Shown: positions 1 through 9,730 of the stretch, one piece after another
How the letters are laid out: every line of letters begins with the position of its first letter
How positions within the stretch are numbered: the first letter of the stretch is position 1
Assembly: GCF_003943815.1 (NCBI RefSeq)
Contig: NZ_RJNA01000012.1
Location: 6,822 to 53,901, forward strand
DNA from: Streptococcus cristatus
Lineage (GTDB): Bacteria; Bacillota; Bacilli; Lactobacillales; Streptococcaceae
DNA length: 47,080 nt
Direction of reading: 5' to 3'
Program-made: the position numbers and the translations under genes
Notes under the pieces: model-generated
What the model was told of the DNA's origin: nothing
Database searches by the model: none
What the model saw: only the letters and a program-made list of their open reading frames with translations

Positions 1-1
1 T

Positions 2-85
2 GGCTTGCTGTTTGTTGAGGGAATTAATATACTTTCCCCATTATCTTCTGAAGGGTCAATAGAAATTTTTTTAGATGTTTCCTAG
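2..85 (+). CDS. Possible C-terminal fragment of a plus-strand gene cut by the window edge
   Basis: An open frame enters from the left edge and stops at a TAG at 83-85, giving about 27 residues (starting GLLFVEGINILS). It could be the tail of a gene convergent with proC. It is too short to recognise and there is no independent proof that it is translated. The rest of 86-163 shows only a weak hairpin (AACCG/CGGTT around 128-145), which might help end proC transcripts. Confidence 0.2.
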   Translation, partial: GLLFVEGINILSPLSSEGSIEIFLDVS

Positions 86-163
86 TTTACCCTAAAGCAT
101 GTCCACTGAAAGTTAGCTTGTTATTTCAAACCGTCAGAAATCGGTTCAAAACTGGTAAATCCT

Positions 164-964
164 TCATTTCCCCAACTCCTGCGTCCTCTTGTAGGCAGCT
201 TGAACGGCTGCCATGACCGTTCCTCGAAAGGCGTTTTCTTCCAGACTGGCTACCCCAGCGATGGTCGAACCAGCTGGACTGCAGACTTGATCTTTGAGCT
301 GAGCCGGATGTTGGCCACTGACCTGACTTAGTTTAGCAGCGCCTAAAAGGGTTTGATTGGCCAGTTCAAGCGATATGTCGCGACTAAGTCCTGCTCGGAC
401 ACCTGCATCCGCTAAAGCTTCTATAAAGAGATAAACGAAGGCTGGTCCACAGCCAGCAAGAGCTGTCGCCGCATCCAGCTGCTTTTCCTCCAGTTTGACC
501 AAAAGGCCAGCTGAAGACAGAAGTTCCCGCAACATATCTTCGTCCGCTTGATTCGCTTGCTGGGATAAGGCATAGCTAATAACGCCCTCGCCAACAGCTA
601 CTGGTGTATTAGGCATGATCCGAATCCAACGATGGTGGCTAGGTGTCAATTTTTCTAACGTTCCCAAAGGCAGACCAGCAGCCATCGAAACCAGCAGAAG
701 AGACTCCCGTTTTTCTAGAATTTCCTGATACTCAGCCAGCATGTCAGCAAATTGAGCTGGTTTGATACCCAGAAAAATCACTTCTGCCTGAGCAAAAACT
801 TCTGCATTACTGACCGGCTGGCCACCAACTTCCGCAGCAATCTTTTCAGCCTTTTCGCGACTGCGATTAGCTAGTAGTAATTCGCTTCTATATCTTTCAT
901 CTTGGGCAACTAGGCGAGCGAGACTACCACCCATATTTCCAAGACCGATAAATCCAATTTTCAT
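164..964 (-). CDS. proC: Pyrroline-5-carboxylate reductase
   Basis: ProC reduces 1-pyrroline-5-carboxylate to L-proline with NAD(P)H, the last step of proline synthesis, in the cytoplasm. The 266-residue product has the family's usual length. The N-terminus carries the Rossmann dinucleotide-binding motif GFIGLGNMGG (about residues 4-13). A GPAFVYLFIEALADAGV block lies near residues 170-187, and the conserved C-terminal substrate and dimer segment (SPAGSTIAGV) near residue 230. It starts two bases after proA ends, so it is the last gene of proB-proA-proC and is probably translated by coupling. I see no sign of damage. Confidence 0.97.
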   Translation of the reverse strand: MKIGFIGLGNMGGSLARLVAQDERYRSELLLANRSREKAEKIAAEVGGQPVSNAEVFAQAEVIFLGIKPAQFADMLAEYQEILEKRESLLLVSMAAGLPLGTLEKLTPSHHRWIRIMPNTPVAVGEGVISYALSQQANQADEDMLRELLSSAGLLVKLEEKQLDAATALAGCGPAFVYLFIEALADAGVRAGLSRDISLELANQTLLGAAKLSQVSGQHPAQLKDQVCSPAGSTIAGVASLEENAFRGTVMAAVQAAYKRTQELGK

Positions 965-966
965 CT

Positions 967-2229
967 TTATTTCCTCACTTGACCAGTTCCTTGGATGACG
1001 TACTTATAGCTGGTCAACTCTTTCAGTCCCATAGGACCTCTGGCGTGCAATTTCTGAGTAGAAATCCCCATTTCGCAGCCAAGGCCAAATTGACCGCCAT
1101 CTGTAAAGCGAGTTGAGGCATTGACATAAACTGCTGCGCTATCCACCTGCTCTGTGAAGTATGCTGCTGCTGCATCGTTCTCCGTCACAATGGCATCCGA
1201 GTGATGAGTGCTGTGAGCTTCAATATGCTCCACCGCTTCTTCCAGCGAGGAAACCAGCTTGACAGCTAAGACATAATCCAAAAATTCGGTGTCAAAATCT
1301 TTCGGTCTAGCTTGCGAGCCTGATATATACTGAGCTGCTTTCTCATCCAAACGTAATTCAACAGGGTTTTCTTGCAAAGCATCACGATCTGTCACCAGTA
1401 CCTTCTGCAAACGTGGTAAAAAGTCAGCTGCAATCTCTTCATGAACCAATAGTACCTCCATGGCATTGCAGACTGAGGGGCGACTGGTCTTAGCATTCTC
1501 AATAATCGCCAAAGCCTGATCTTGGTCAGCATCCTTATCTACATAGATATGGACAATTCCGGTACCCGTCTCAATAACCGGCACAGTCGCATTTTCCACG
1601 ACCGCCTGAATCAGTCCGGCACCTCCACGAGGGATGAGCAAATCCAGATAGCCCTTGGCCTTCATCATAGCCTGTGCGGAAGCCCGACTGGTATCAGAAA
1701 CCAACTGGATACAATCCGGCGAAATCTTGGTCTGAGTCAAACCTTCTTTCAAAGCTATGACAATAGCTAGCGCTGTCTGATAGGCATCCTTGCCGCTTCT
1801 GAGAACGACTGCACTACCACTTTTTAGGGCAAGGGCCGCAGCGTCAGAGGTGACGTTAGGGCGACTTTCGTAGATAATGCCAATCACGCCCATAGCCACT
1901 CGCTTTTTGCTGATGACGAGGCCGTTCTCAAGCTCAGTCCTTTCCAAGACTTGCCCTACAGGATCCTCCAAGTCAATCAACTGGCGAATGCCTTCTGCCA
2001 TAGCAGCAATCCGCTCCTCATCTAGATAGAGGCGGTCCAGCATGACATCTGAAATTTTACCTTTAGCCGCTGCCATATCCAGTGCACTGGCTGCTAAGAT
2101 ATCCGCACGAGAAAGCCAGAGCTGCTTTGCCATTTCTTCCAACGCTTTGTTTTTCTCAGCAGTCGTAGCCGTGTTGATTGATTTTTTTGACTTTCTAACA
2201 ATTTCAAATAATTCTTGTGTCGAGGTCAT
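967..2229 (-). CDS. proA: Gamma-glutamyl phosphate reductase (glutamate-5-semialdehyde dehydrogenase)
   Basis: ProA reduces gamma-glutamyl phosphate to glutamate-5-semialdehyde with NADPH, the second step of proline synthesis. The open frame extends upstream to 2325, but I place the start at the ATG at 2229 ([11 protein letters not shown]) because AAAGGAGG lies just before it and because this gives 420 residues, the usual family length. The aldehyde-dehydrogenase-type catalytic cysteine is in PSVCNAMEV (about Cys254), and the conserved YESRPNV segment is at about residues 120-126. It lies between proB (96 bp upstream) and proC (2 bp downstream). Confidence 0.96.
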   Translation of the reverse strand: MTSTQELFEIVRKSKKSINTATTAEKNKALEEMAKQLWLSRADILAASALDMAAAKGKISDVMLDRLYLDEERIAAMAEGIRQLIDLEDPVGQVLERTELENGLVISKKRVAMGVIGIIYESRPNVTSDAAALALKSGSAVVLRSGKDAYQTALAIVIALKEGLTQTKISPDCIQLVSDTSRASAQAMMKAKGYLDLLIPRGGAGLIQAVVENATVPVIETGTGIVHIYVDKDADQDQALAIIENAKTSRPSVCNAMEVLLVHEEIAADFLPRLQKVLVTDRDALQENPVELRLDEKAAQYISGSQARPKDFDTEFLDYVLAVKLVSSLEEAVEHIEAHSTHHSDAIVTENDAAAAYFTEQVDSAAVYVNASTRFTDGGQFGLGCEMGISTQKLHARGPMGLKELTSYKYVIQGTGQVRK

Positions 2230-2325
2230 AGCGCCTCCTTTCGTAAGATACAATAATTTATTTTTTCTATTGGCGAAGATGTTGGAGAGTTCGGGTAAAG
2301 GAAATAAGTAAGTTCCTATTTCCAC

Positions 2326-3435
2326 TTAAAATTCAGAAAAGAGCAGTTGGAGCTCTGGAGTAATAGAAATCCAATCGTCACGATGAATCACGACTCCCTT
2401 GGGTTTGCTAGATCGAAGCATGTCCTTGAGGGCAGATTTACCAAAGCGCACGCGCCCCTTTCCTAAAATCGCACCAGTCTCCTCTTCGTACACTGTCACC
2501 GTATCTTGGTAAGAAAAATGCCCCTCTAACCTAACAATTCCTGATGCCAGAAGGCTTTTGCCATCGTAGCGCAGAGCCTGAGCCGCACCTTGATCCACAT
2601 AGATAGCACCTTGGCTCTTGGCATAAAAGGCCAGCCACTGCTTTTGCGTCTTCAAGCCCTTATCCTGCGCTGAGAAAAAGCTCCCATCTCTAGTCTGGCT
2701 CGCCGCTTCCAATAAAGCATTGCTTTTTAGCGATGAGCAAATATAAACTGGTACACCAGACATGGTCGCCAAAGTCGCTGCTTTAATCTTGGTCAGCATG
2801 CCACCAGTCCCATTGCTGGAGCCCGCCCCGCCTGCCATGTCAATCAAATCGCTCGAGATCGCCTCAATTCTTTCAAGACGTTGGGCAGTTGGATCTGAAG
2901 CTGGGTTGGCCGTGTACAGCCCATCAACATCTGTCAAAAGTACCAAAAGATCCGCCTGAACCATGGCTGCCACCTGAGCACTAAGCGTGTCATTATCACC
3001 CACTTTTATCTCCTCGATAGAAACTGTGTCATTTTCATTGATAATGGGAATGGCACCCCGATTAAGGAGGACTGACAAAGCTTGGTGGGCATTTTTGTAA
3101 CGTCGCTTATCCGCAAAATCATCCTGTGTCAGCAAGATCTGGGCAGACACAATCTTCTTCAAGAGTAGATTGGTTGTGTACTCCTCTAGGAGAAGGCCCT
3201 GACCAACAGCTGCCGAAGCCTGTTTATCGGCTACCTTGGTGGGGCGTTTTTTAAAGCCCAGAGAAGAAAAACCTGCTGCAATGGCTCCAGACGATACCAA
3301 AATCAACTCATGTCCAGCTTCATGCAAGACCGATAATTGATGCGTGATTTCCCGCACCTTCGCCCGCGACAGACTCCCGTCAGGATTTGTCAATGAGCTC
3401 GTTCCAACTTTAAATACAATACGCTTTGCTTTCAT
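2326..3435 (-). CDS. proB: Glutamate 5-kinase with C-terminal PUA domain
   Basis: ProB phosphorylates glutamate to gamma-glutamyl phosphate, the committed and normally proline-inhibited step of the pathway. The 369-residue protein opens with KVGTSSL, the phosphate-binding start of the amino-acid kinase fold. Family blocks [10 protein letters not shown] (about 47-56) and NENDTVS (about 138) follow, and [10 protein letters not shown] marks the nucleotide-site lysine region. The last 100 or so residues (from about [12 protein letters not shown]) form a PUA domain, as in the long-form enzymes. It is the first gene of proB-proA-proC. The ribosome binding site (AAGAGAAG) is weak. An extended -10 promoter lies just upstream. 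Confidence 0.96.
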   Translation of the reverse strand: MKAKRIVFKVGTSSLTNPDGSLSRAKVREITHQLSVLHEAGHELILVSSGAIAAGFSSLGFKKRPTKVADKQASAAVGQGLLLEEYTTNLLLKKIVSAQILLTQDDFADKRRYKNAHQALSVLLNRGAIPIINENDTVSIEEIKVGDNDTLSAQVAAMVQADLLVLLTDVDGLYTANPASDPTAQRLERIEAISSDLIDMAGGAGSSNGTGGMLTKIKAATLATMSGVPVYICSSLKSNALLEAASQTRDGSFFSAQDKGLKTQKQWLAFYAKSQGAIYVDQGAAQALRYDGKSLLASGIVRLEGHFSYQDTVTVYEEETGAILGKGRVRFGKSALKDMLRSSKPKGVVIHRDDWISITPELQLLFSEF

Positions 3436-3464
3436 AGCTTCTCTTTTCCTTACTAGATTTTCTT

Positions 3465-3473
3465 ATTATACCA
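3465..3473 (-). promoter_or_regulatory. Extended -10 promoter for proBAC
   Basis: On the minus strand TGGTATAAT is a consensus extended -10 element about 30 bases before proB. The matching -35 (TTTTAA) is poor, which is tolerated when the TGn extension is present. Confidence 0.6.
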
Positions 3474-3536
3474 TAAGGACAGGAAAATTAAAAAAACAAT
3501 CTTTCCCCATTTCTGCTCTCCTAGCAATAGAAAATA

Positions 3537-3545
3537 TGCTATAAT
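3537..3545 (+). promoter_or_regulatory. Extended -10 promoter for the HAD phosphatase
   Basis: TGCTATAAT, a perfect extended -10, sits 27 bases before the ATG at 3573. No good -35 is seen. It is divergent from the proB promoter about 70 bp away. Confidence 0.6.
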
Positions 3546-3572
3546 ATTCACAAATACTATTGGAGAAAAACT

Positions 3573-4388
3573 ATGATTAAACTAATTGCCCTTGATATGG
3601 ATGGAACCCTGCTAACTGAGGAAAAAAAGATTCCTCAAGCTCATATTGATGCCATCCACCAAGCTATCCAAGCTGGAGTCAAGCTGGTCCTCTGTACAGG
3701 TAGACCGCTCGTGGGTGTCAAGCCCTACTATCAGGAGTTGGGCTTGGAGAATGAGAATGAATATGTCATCGTAGACAATGGCTGCGCTATCCATCAGACT
3801 AGCGATTGGCAGGTCGTCGACTGGCAAGAATTAAATCCAGATGACATTCGCTACCTCTACAGTTTGGCCGAGCAGAGCCAAGCACAGTTGACCTTGTTTG
3901 ATGAAGAGCATTACTTCGTCGTGGGAGAAAAAGCCAGCAAAATTGTGACAGATGATGCGGCTCTTGTCTTTACGACTCCTACTGAAATCAGCCTTGAGGA
4001 AGCTTGCAGCGGCCAGCATCGAATGTTTCAAGCTATGTTTCTAGGAAATCCTGAGCAGGTAGATGATTTTGAGAACAAGTTCGCACAAGAACTCTGCCAA
4101 CGATTCAGTGGCGTCCGTTCCCAGCCTGTCATCTACGAGGCGATGCCAAAAGGTGTTACCAAAGCCTTTGCCCTAGAATGTCTAGCGCAACGCCTAGAGA
4201 TCAAGCCTGAGGAAATCATGGCACTGGGCGATGCTAATAACGATATTGAAATGCTGCAGTTTGCTGGCTTGGGCGTTGCCATGGGAAATGCTAGCCAACA
4301 TGTCAAAAACTTGGCCGACTATGTGACAGATAGCAATGAAGAAAATGGCGTCGCCACAGCTATTGCTAAGTTTATTTTAGAGCACTAA
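3573..4388 (+). CDS. Cof-type HAD-IIB family hydrolase (sugar-phosphatase type)
   Basis: A cytoplasmic HAD-superfamily phosphatase of the Cof/YidA subclass, 271 residues. Motif I is ALDMDGTLL, with nucleophile Asp8 and acid/base Asp10. Motif II (the Thr of CTGRP, about residues 42-46) and motif IV GDANNDIEML (about 218-227) are present. The central region is the large C2-type cap typical of the IIB class. These enzymes hydrolyse sugar phosphates and similar metabolites with loose specificity, so the substrate cannot be read from sequence. It is a single gene, with a promoter at 3537-3545, a moderate ribosome binding site (GGAGAAA) and a strong terminator after it. Confidence 0.9.
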   Translation: MIKLIALDMDGTLLTEEKKIPQAHIDAIHQAIQAGVKLVLCTGRPLVGVKPYYQELGLENENEYVIVDNGCAIHQTSDWQVVDWQELNPDDIRYLYSLAEQSQAQLTLFDEEHYFVVGEKASKIVTDDAALVFTTPTEISLEEACSGQHRMFQAMFLGNPEQVDDFENKFAQELCQRFSGVRSQPVIYEAMPKGVTKAFALECLAQRLEIKPEEIMALGDANNDIEMLQFAGLGVAMGNASQHVKNLADYVTDSNEENGVATAIAKFILEH

Positions 4389-4418
4389 TCCTGTACGACC
4401 ATCCTATTTCCATAAATT

Positions 4419-4460
4419 AAAAAGACAGTTGTAGGAGAGAGAGAGCAACTGTCTTTTTTT
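4419..4460. terminator. Bidirectional intrinsic terminator between the HAD gene and adh
   Basis: AAAGACAGTTG (4421-4431) pairs perfectly with CAACTGTCTTT (4446-4456) around a 14-base loop. A T-run follows on the plus strand, and an A-run on the left gives Ts on the minus strand. It can end both convergent genes. Confidence 0.9.
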
Positions 4461-4505
4461 GATATAAATCAACTAAGTTTAGAGAGTGAACTGTTTTCCT
4501 CTGGC

Positions 4506-5657
4506 TTAAAACAATTCTTTGTATAAAGCAATGGTTTCTTCCAAAGTCGGCATGAAAGGATTGCCCGGTGCGCAAGCATCAATCAAGGCATTCTTAGAAA
4601 GGTATTCAAAGTCAAAGTCCTTTTCTTCAATACCAAGTTCGGTCAATTTCTTAGGAATACCGACCGTTTCGGACAAGGTTTCGATTTCTGAAATGGCATA
4701 TGCTGCACACTCTTCATCAGTCTTGCCTTCGGTATGCAAGCCTAAAGCTTTAGCTACATTTCTAAAGGCTGCTGGCACACGTTTGGCATTTTCACGCTCA
4801 ACTACTGGCAGGAGCATAGCACAGCAAACGCCATGAGGCAAATGATAGACCGCACCTAGCTGGTGAGCCATCGAATGCACGTAGCCCAGACCTGCGTTGT
4901 TAAAGGACATGCCGCCGAGGAAAATAGCATTGACCATAGCTTCACGTGCTTCTATATCATGGCCATTAGCGACTGCTCGCGGCAAATATTCCTTAATCAA
5001 CTCAATGGCACCAATAGACAACTTCTTGGTCACGCCATAAGCACCAGGAGTTACCAAGGCCTCAACAGCATGAGTCAAAGCATCCATCCCGGTTGCTGCT
5101 GTTAAATTAGCTGGTTTGGAAACCATGAGCTCTGGGTCATTGACAGAGATGAGAGCCAGACTATTTTTATCAACCATCACCATCTTAACCTTACGTTCTT
5201 CATCCGTGATAACATAGTTGATAGTGATTTCAGCAGAAGTCCCTGCCGTGGTGTTGATGGCTACAACTGGCAGACCCTTTTCTTTAGACTTGTGAAGCCC
5301 TTCGTAATCCTGCGGCTTGCCTCCATTTGTCGCCATGATGGAAATACAGCTAGCAGCATCCTGAGGTGAGCCACCGCCGACACTGATGATAAAATCACAG
5401 TCATTTTCTTGAAGAGTAGCTAAGCCATCGTAGACATTCTTACAAGATGGATTTGGGTCTACATCTTCAAAAACCACATATTCAATGCCTTCTGCTTCTA
5501 GCGGATTGATGACTTTTGGTAAAATGTCACTGGATGCAATGTAGTGGTCTGTAACGATCAGAGCTTTCTTGAAGCCCAGCTCTTTGACATGACCGCCAAA
5601 TTCATTAATGACACCCTTACCAATCAAATTGACTGATGGAACGTAGAAAACTGACAT
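4506..5657 (-). CDS. Iron-containing (group III) alcohol dehydrogenase
   Basis: An NAD(P)-dependent metal alcohol dehydrogenase of the FucO/YiaY/AdhB class, 383 residues, interconverting an alcohol and an aldehyde in fermentation or detoxification. The nucleotide motif GGGSPQD is at 94-100. The four metal ligands are recognisable: Asp192 and His196 in MDALTHAVEA, His261 in HSMAHQLGA and His275 in LPHG, with the last two 14 residues apart as in FucO. The frame is open to 5684, but the ATG at 5657 (MSVFYVPS) has GGAGGAAA before it and matches family length. The substrate is unknown. It is monocistronic, with repeat A upstream. Confidence 0.92.
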   Translation of the reverse strand: MSVFYVPSVNLIGKGVINEFGGHVKELGFKKALIVTDHYIASSDILPKVINPLEAEGIEYVVFEDVDPNPSCKNVYDGLATLQENDCDFIISVGGGSPQDAASCISIMATNGGKPQDYEGLHKSKEKGLPVVAINTTAGTSAEITINYVITDEERKVKMVMVDKNSLALISVNDPELMVSKPANLTAATGMDALTHAVEALVTPGAYGVTKKLSIGAIELIKEYLPRAVANGHDIEAREAMVNAIFLGGMSFNNAGLGYVHSMAHQLGAVYHLPHGVCCAMLLPVVERENAKRVPAAFRNVAKALGLHTEGKTDEECAAYAISEIETLSETVGIPKKLTELGIEEKDFDFEYLSKNALIDACAPGNPFMPTLEETIALYKELF

Positions 5658-5708
5658 AATGATTTCCTCCTTAATTGAGCACAAGGCTCTATTGCATATG
5701 TTAATATA

Positions 5709-5737
5709 ATTTTACTACTTTCTCTACTGCTTTTCAA
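5709..5737 (-). promoter_or_regulatory. Promoter for the alcohol dehydrogenase
   Basis: On the minus strand TTGAAA (5732-5737), 17 bases, then TAAAAT (5709-5714) gives a well-spaced vegetative promoter about 50 bases before the start codon. Confidence 0.6.
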
Positions 5738-5765
5738 ATAATTATACAAGTCAAAATAGAAAAAA

Positions 5766-5940
5766 GAGAGTGGGACAGAAATCGGTAATTCGTTAGAATT
5801 CGATTTCGTCGTCCCACCTCCGCACAGTTGAGTAGGGCTGTAAAAGCTGATGAAATCAGCGTAGTAGAGCCCACTCAACCACTGCGCCTTGCTCGATAAT
5901 CCAAAGACAATTGAGAGGCTAGGACTTTTGTCCCAGCCTC
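5766..5940. repeat. 175-bp intergenic palindromic repeat, copy A
   Basis: A 175-bp element almost identical to copy B at 14293-14467 but in the opposite orientation: by hand alignment 5 differences, about 97% identity, no gaps. The ends are imperfect inverted repeats (GAGAGTGGGACA and GAGGCTGGGACA read inward). The interior is a nested palindrome (CAGTTGAGTAGGGCT pairing with AGAGCCCACTCAACCACTG around GCTGAT/ATCAGC). It has no coding capacity of note. It begins 9 bases beyond the potD stop and may end potD transcripts. The size, terminal repeats and fold suggest a small MITE-like element. Confidence 0.88.
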
Positions 5941-5948
5941 TTCTTTGG

Positions 5949-7019
5949 CTATTTGCGATACATTTTGACTTGAAGATAGAGGTCGTTGTAGGTTCCAAGC
6001 CATTTTGGTCCTAATTGCTGATAGACTTCCAGATGCTTCATGGTTTCTTCGGTTGGATAGAAAGCCTCGTCTTCCTGCACTTCTTCTGGCAGCATAGCCT
6101 TGGCAGGAAGGTTTGGCGTTGAGTAGCCAACATAAAGGGCATTTTTATAAGCATTTTCTGGTCTCAGCATGAAATTGATAAACTGATAGGCAGCTTTTTT
6201 ATTTTTGACCGTTTTTGGAATAACGATATTGTCAAACCAAAGGTTGCTGGCTTCTGTAGGCACGACATAGCGCAAGTCTTCATTGGCTTCCAGCATTTGA
6301 CGAGCTTCGCCAGAGAAGGTCACGCCGATAGCCGCGTTATTCTGAATCATGTAGCCCTTCATCTCATCAGCGACGATGGCCTTGATATTGGGCGTCAGAG
6401 TGTAGAGTTTATCGACAGCCTCCTGCAGCTGGTCAGCATCTTTGGAGTTAAGACTATGACCATTCGAGTTCAGACCAATCCCCATGACTTCACGGGCTCC
6501 GTCAATCATCATGATGGAGTTTCTGTATTCTGGCTTCCAGAGATCGTTCCAGTGCTCAGGCGCGTGCTCGACCATTTTAGTATTGTAAACAATGCCCAGG
6601 GTTCCCCAGAAATAAGGAATGGAATACTGATTTCCTGGATCAAATGGCTGATCCAAAAAGTCTGAACCAATATTTTCCAAGCCTTTGATCTGGCTATGGT
6701 CCAATTTCTCCACCAAGTTTTCCTTCATCATCTTGGCGATCATATACTCGCTTGGGATTGCGATATCGTAGGTTGTACCACCTTGTTTGATTTTCGTGTA
6801 CATGGCTTCGTTAGAGTCGAAGGTTTCGTACTGCACCTGTACGCCTGTTTCCTTGGTAAACTCTGTCAGTAATTCCGGATCAATGTAATCTCCCCAATTA
6901 TAGACAACCAATTTATCACTGCCCTTGCTATTGGCTTTACTCTCAATCCGATAGCTAATTCCCCACAAGATCAGGATAATCGCAAGAATCCCTGCCAAAA
7001 ACGAATAGAGTTTTTTCAT
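5949..7019 (-). CDS. potD: Spermidine/putrescine ABC transporter, substrate-binding protein
   Basis: The extracellular polyamine receptor of the PotABCD importer, 356 residues. The N-terminus (MKKLYSFLAGILAIILIL) is a single hydrophobic signal or anchor segment without a lipobox cysteine, so it is probably held by an uncleaved anchor rather than lipidated. The mature start, LVVYNWGDYIDPELL, is diagnostic of PotD/PotF-type binding proteins, and the rest follows the family (for example IPYFWGTLGIVYN). Its ATG overlaps the potC stop by 4 bases. It is the last gene of murB-potABCD; repeat A follows. Confidence 0.96.
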   Translation of the reverse strand: MKKLYSFLAGILAIILILWGISYRIESKANSKGSDKLVVYNWGDYIDPELLTEFTKETGVQVQYETFDSNEAMYTKIKQGGTTYDIAIPSEYMIAKMMKENLVEKLDHSQIKGLENIGSDFLDQPFDPGNQYSIPYFWGTLGIVYNTKMVEHAPEHWNDLWKPEYRNSIMMIDGAREVMGIGLNSNGHSLNSKDADQLQEAVDKLYTLTPNIKAIVADEMKGYMIQNNAAIGVTFSGEARQMLEANEDLRYVVPTEASNLWFDNIVIPKTVKNKKAAYQFINFMLRPENAYKNALYVGYSTPNLPAKAMLPEEVQEDEAFYPTEETMKHLEVYQQLGPKWLGTYNDLYLQVKMYRK

Positions 7020-7789
7020 GCTGCTTCCTCCTTCTCACGCGTGATAAAGTAATAGCCAATGACTAAAACGATACTAAAGAGAAAGACCAGAGCAGACAGG
7101 GCATTGATTTCCAAGGAAATTCCTTGCCGTGCACGGGAATAAATTTCTACGGAAAGAGTCGAGAAGCCATTTCCTGTTACAAAGAAGGTCACAGCAAAGT
7201 CATCTAGTGAGTAGGTGAAAGCCATAAAGTAGCCAGCAATAATCGCTGGTGTCAGATAAGGCAACATGATTTCCTTGAGCATCTGGACTTGACTGGCTCC
7301 CAAATCATAGGCAGCCTTAATCATGTCGTCATTCATTTCTTTCAGTCGTGGCAAAATCATCAACACAACAATGGGGATTGAAAAAGCGACGTGGCTGGCC
7401 AAAACGGACACAAAGCCCAGCTGGAATTTAGCCGTGGTGAAGAGAATCAGGAAGCTAGCCCCAATCATAACGTCAGGCGCCACCATCAAAATATTATTGA
7501 TGGATAGGAAAGCATCCTGATATTTCTTGCGAGCTTGGTAAATATAAATAGCACCGAAAGTTCCGATAATGGTAGCAATGAGGGAAGAAAGAAAGGCTAA
7601 GAAGAAGGTCTGCGCCAAGATCAAAATCAGGCGCGAATCTTCAAATAACTTTTGAAAATGAACCAGATCAAAGCCAGTAAATTTATTCATATCATCGCCA
7701 GCATTGAAAGCATAGGCAATCAAGTAAAAGATCGGAAGATAAAGGATTAGAAACACAATCGCTAAATAGAGATTAGCAAATTTTTTCAT
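7016..7789 (-). CDS. potC: Spermidine/putrescine ABC transporter permease PotC
   Basis: One of two integral membrane subunits forming the polyamine channel, 257 residues from the ATG at 7789 (MKKFANLYL), chosen because AAAGGAGA precedes it and the upstream extension is not conserved-looking. It has about six hydrophobic segments. The coupling loop that contacts the ATPase is AAYDLGASQVQMLKEIMLP (EAA-type motif, about residues 160-178). The start overlaps the potB stop as ATGA and the stop overlaps the potD start, so translation of B, C and D is coupled. Confidence 0.95.
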   Translation of the reverse strand: MKKFANLYLAIVFLILYLPIFYLIAYAFNAGDDMNKFTGFDLVHFQKLFEDSRLILILAQTFFLAFLSSLIATIIGTFGAIYIYQARKKYQDAFLSINNILMVAPDVMIGASFLILFTTAKFQLGFVSVLASHVAFSIPIVVLMILPRLKEMNDDMIKAAYDLGASQVQMLKEIMLPYLTPAIIAGYFMAFTYSLDDFAVTFFVTGNGFSTLSVEIYSRARQGISLEINALSALVFLFSIVLVIGYYFITREKEEAA

Positions 7790-8592
7790 CGTTCTCTCCT
7801 TTCCTTGGTTGCCCACATAGTGAAGAGCATGGCAATAATCAGAACTACTCCGATGGTTGAGCCCATTCCCCAGTTTTGCGTTGTCAAGAAATGCTGTTCA
7901 ATGGCTGTACCCAGCGTAATAACACGGTTCCCACCGATCAAACGCGTCAGCATGAAGAGGCTGAGACTGGGAATAAAGACTGACTGCACGCCACTTCTCA
8001 CACCATTCATTGAAAGTGGAAAGACGACATTGCGGAAAGTCTGCCGACGATTGGCACCCAAGTCATAGCTGGCATTGATGAGGTTGGGATCCAAATCATC
8101 CAAGACGTTGAAAATCGGCAGAATCATAAAGGGCAGCTCAATGTAGCTGGCAACAAAAATAAAAGAAAAGTCAGTGAAAAGAATCTGTTTGGGACCAATA
8201 CCGATAAAGGTCAAAAATTCATTCACCGAGCCGTTTTGCCCAAAAATACCGATAAAGGCATAGGCCTTGAGCAAAAGATTGATCCAAGTCGGCAGGACAA
8301 TCAGCATCAGCCAGAGCTGGCGATGCTTGAGCTGGGTCAAAAAATAAGCAGTCGGATAGGAAATGAGCAAGGTCACCAAGGTGATGATGCCTGCGTAAAA
8401 TACCGAGTTAAAGCTCATTTTCAGATAGGTCAAATTCTGCGACGTGAAATAAATCCGATAGTTTTCCAGCGTGAACTGCCCTTCGATATTAAAGAATGAT
8501 TTCCAGACAATCATTATCACTGGAGCTAGGACAAAAAGCAGAATCCAAAGAAAATATGGAAGCATAAAAAGGTTAGAGGTTGTTTTCTTCAT
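7786..8592 (-). CDS. potB: Spermidine/putrescine ABC transporter permease PotB
   Basis: The partner permease of PotC, 268 residues from the ATG at 8592 (MKKTTSNLF), which follows GAGGAGGAAAG. The first transmembrane segment ([17 protein letters not shown]) is typical of the PotB/CysTW type. The EAA-type coupling motif is [20 protein letters not shown]. Its 5' end overlaps potA by about 20 bases and its 3' end overlaps potC by four, so the operon is tightly packed. Confidence 0.95.
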   Translation of the reverse strand: MKKTTSNLFMLPYFLWILLFVLAPVIMIVWKSFFNIEGQFTLENYRIYFTSQNLTYLKMSFNSVFYAGIITLVTLLISYPTAYFLTQLKHRQLWLMLIVLPTWINLLLKAYAFIGIFGQNGSVNEFLTFIGIGPKQILFTDFSFIFVASYIELPFMILPIFNVLDDLDPNLINASYDLGANRRQTFRNVVFPLSMNGVRSGVQSVFIPSLSLFMLTRLIGGNRVITLGTAIEQHFLTTQNWGMGSTIGVVLIIAMLFTMWATKERRER

Positions 8593-9730
8593 CTCTTTCC
8601 TCCTCAATGGCGTTTATCAGCCCTGCTTCTTGTTCTTCGATTTCTACGTATTCTTCAATCCGAGCATCGAATTCTTCTTCGGTTTCATTGAGGCGCATGA
8701 TATGGATATCCTCTGGCTCAAAGTCCAGACCGATTTCTTCTCCGACGATGGCCTTGCGGGTCGAGTGAATCATCCATTCATTTCCGAGTTCATCATAGGC
8801 GATAATTTCGTAATGAACCCCGCGGAAAAGCTGGGTATCTACTTTAACCTGCAGTTTTCCTTCTTCAGGCAGAGTAATGCGCAAATCCTCTGGACGAATC
8901 ACCACTTCAACGGATTCGTTTGGTCGCATGCCTCCGTCAACTGCTTCAAAGCGCTTGCCATTGAACTCGACCAAGTAGTCTTCGATCATCTTACCTGGCA
9001 GGATATTAGATTCTCCGATAAAGGTCGCAACAAAGTGGTTAATCGGCTCATCATAGATATCCACTGGCGTTCCTGACTGGACAATCTCCCCTTCGTTCAT
9101 GACAAAAATCCAGTCACTCATAGCTAGGGCTTCTTCCTGGTCGTGAGTGACAAAGACAAAAGTGATCCCAAGGCGCTGTTGGAGTTCACGGAGCTCATAT
9201 TGCATATCCGTCCGCAACTTCAAATCTAGCGCAGAAAGAGGCTCGTCAAGTAGGACAACCCGTGGCCGATTGATGATGGCACGAGCAATGGCTACCCGCT
9301 GGCGTTGACCGCCTGAAAGTCTCCGAATTGAACGGCGCTCATATCCTTCCAGCTGCACCATTTTCAGAACTTCAGTAACCCGTTCTTCAATTTCTTTTTT
9401 GTCTACCTTCCGCAACCGCAACGGAAAGGCTACATTCTCAAAAACATTCATATGCGGGAAAAGGGCGTAGGACTGAAATACGGTGTGAATATCCCGCTTA
9501 TTAGTAGGAATGTCATTGATGCGAACACCATCCAAAAAGATGTCTCCCGTTGTCGCATCTAGCAGTCCTGCAATAATATTGAGGATGGTTGACTTCCCAG
9601 AGCCAGAAGCTCCTAGAAGCGTATAAAATTTTCCTTCTTCTAATTCAAAGTTAATATCTTTGAGAACGACGGTGTTACTGTCTTCAAAAACCTTCGAAAC
9701 GTTTTTGAACTCAATAATTGGTTTTTTCAA
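8573..9730 (-). CDS. potA: Spermidine/putrescine ABC transporter ATP-binding protein
   Basis: The ATPase driving polyamine import, 385 residues. Walker [10 protein letters not shown] (about 37-45), Q-loop [10 protein letters not shown], signature [15 protein letters not shown] (about 136-150), Walker [13 protein letters not shown] and switch VTHDQEEA are all present. A C-terminal regulatory (TOBE-like) domain follows, ending in an unusually acidic tail rich in Glu. The start is a TTG at 9730, giving [10 protein letters not shown]. An ATG seven bases upstream is out of frame, and AAGGAA lies about 10 bases before the TTG. It is preceded by murB across 203 bp. Confidence 0.95.
   Translation of the reverse strand: MKKPIIEFKNVSKVFEDSNTVVLKDINFELEEGKFYTLLGASGSGKSTILNIIAGLLDATTGDIFLDGVRINDIPTNKRDIHTVFQSYALFPHMNVFENVAFPLRLRKVDKKEIEERVTEVLKMVQLEGYERRSIRRLSGGQRQRVAIARAIINRPRVVLLDEPLSALDLKLRTDMQYELRELQQRLGITFVFVTHDQEEALAMSDWIFVMNEGEIVQSGTPVDIYDEPINHFVATFIGESNILPGKMIEDYLVEFNGKRFEAVDGGMRPNESVEVVIRPEDLRITLPEEGKLQVKVDTQLFRGVHYEIIAYDELGNEWMIHSTRKAIVGEEIGLDFEPEDIHIMRLNETEEEFDARIEEYVEIEEQEAGLINAIEEERDEENNL

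Noticed and set aside
128..150. GGTTCAAA motif resembling a tRNA T-loop
   Set aside because: No acceptor, D or anticodon stems can be built around it; it is better seen as part of a weak hairpin after proC.
5766..5940. Repeat A as a riboswitch or structured RNA gene
   Set aside because: A near-identical copy sits at an unrelated locus after other genes, which fits a dispersed repeat better than a cis-regulatory RNA.
8471..9076. 201-residue plus-strand open frame
   Set aside because: It is antisense to potB and potA, which have clear family motifs; it has no ribosome binding site or recognisable domain.
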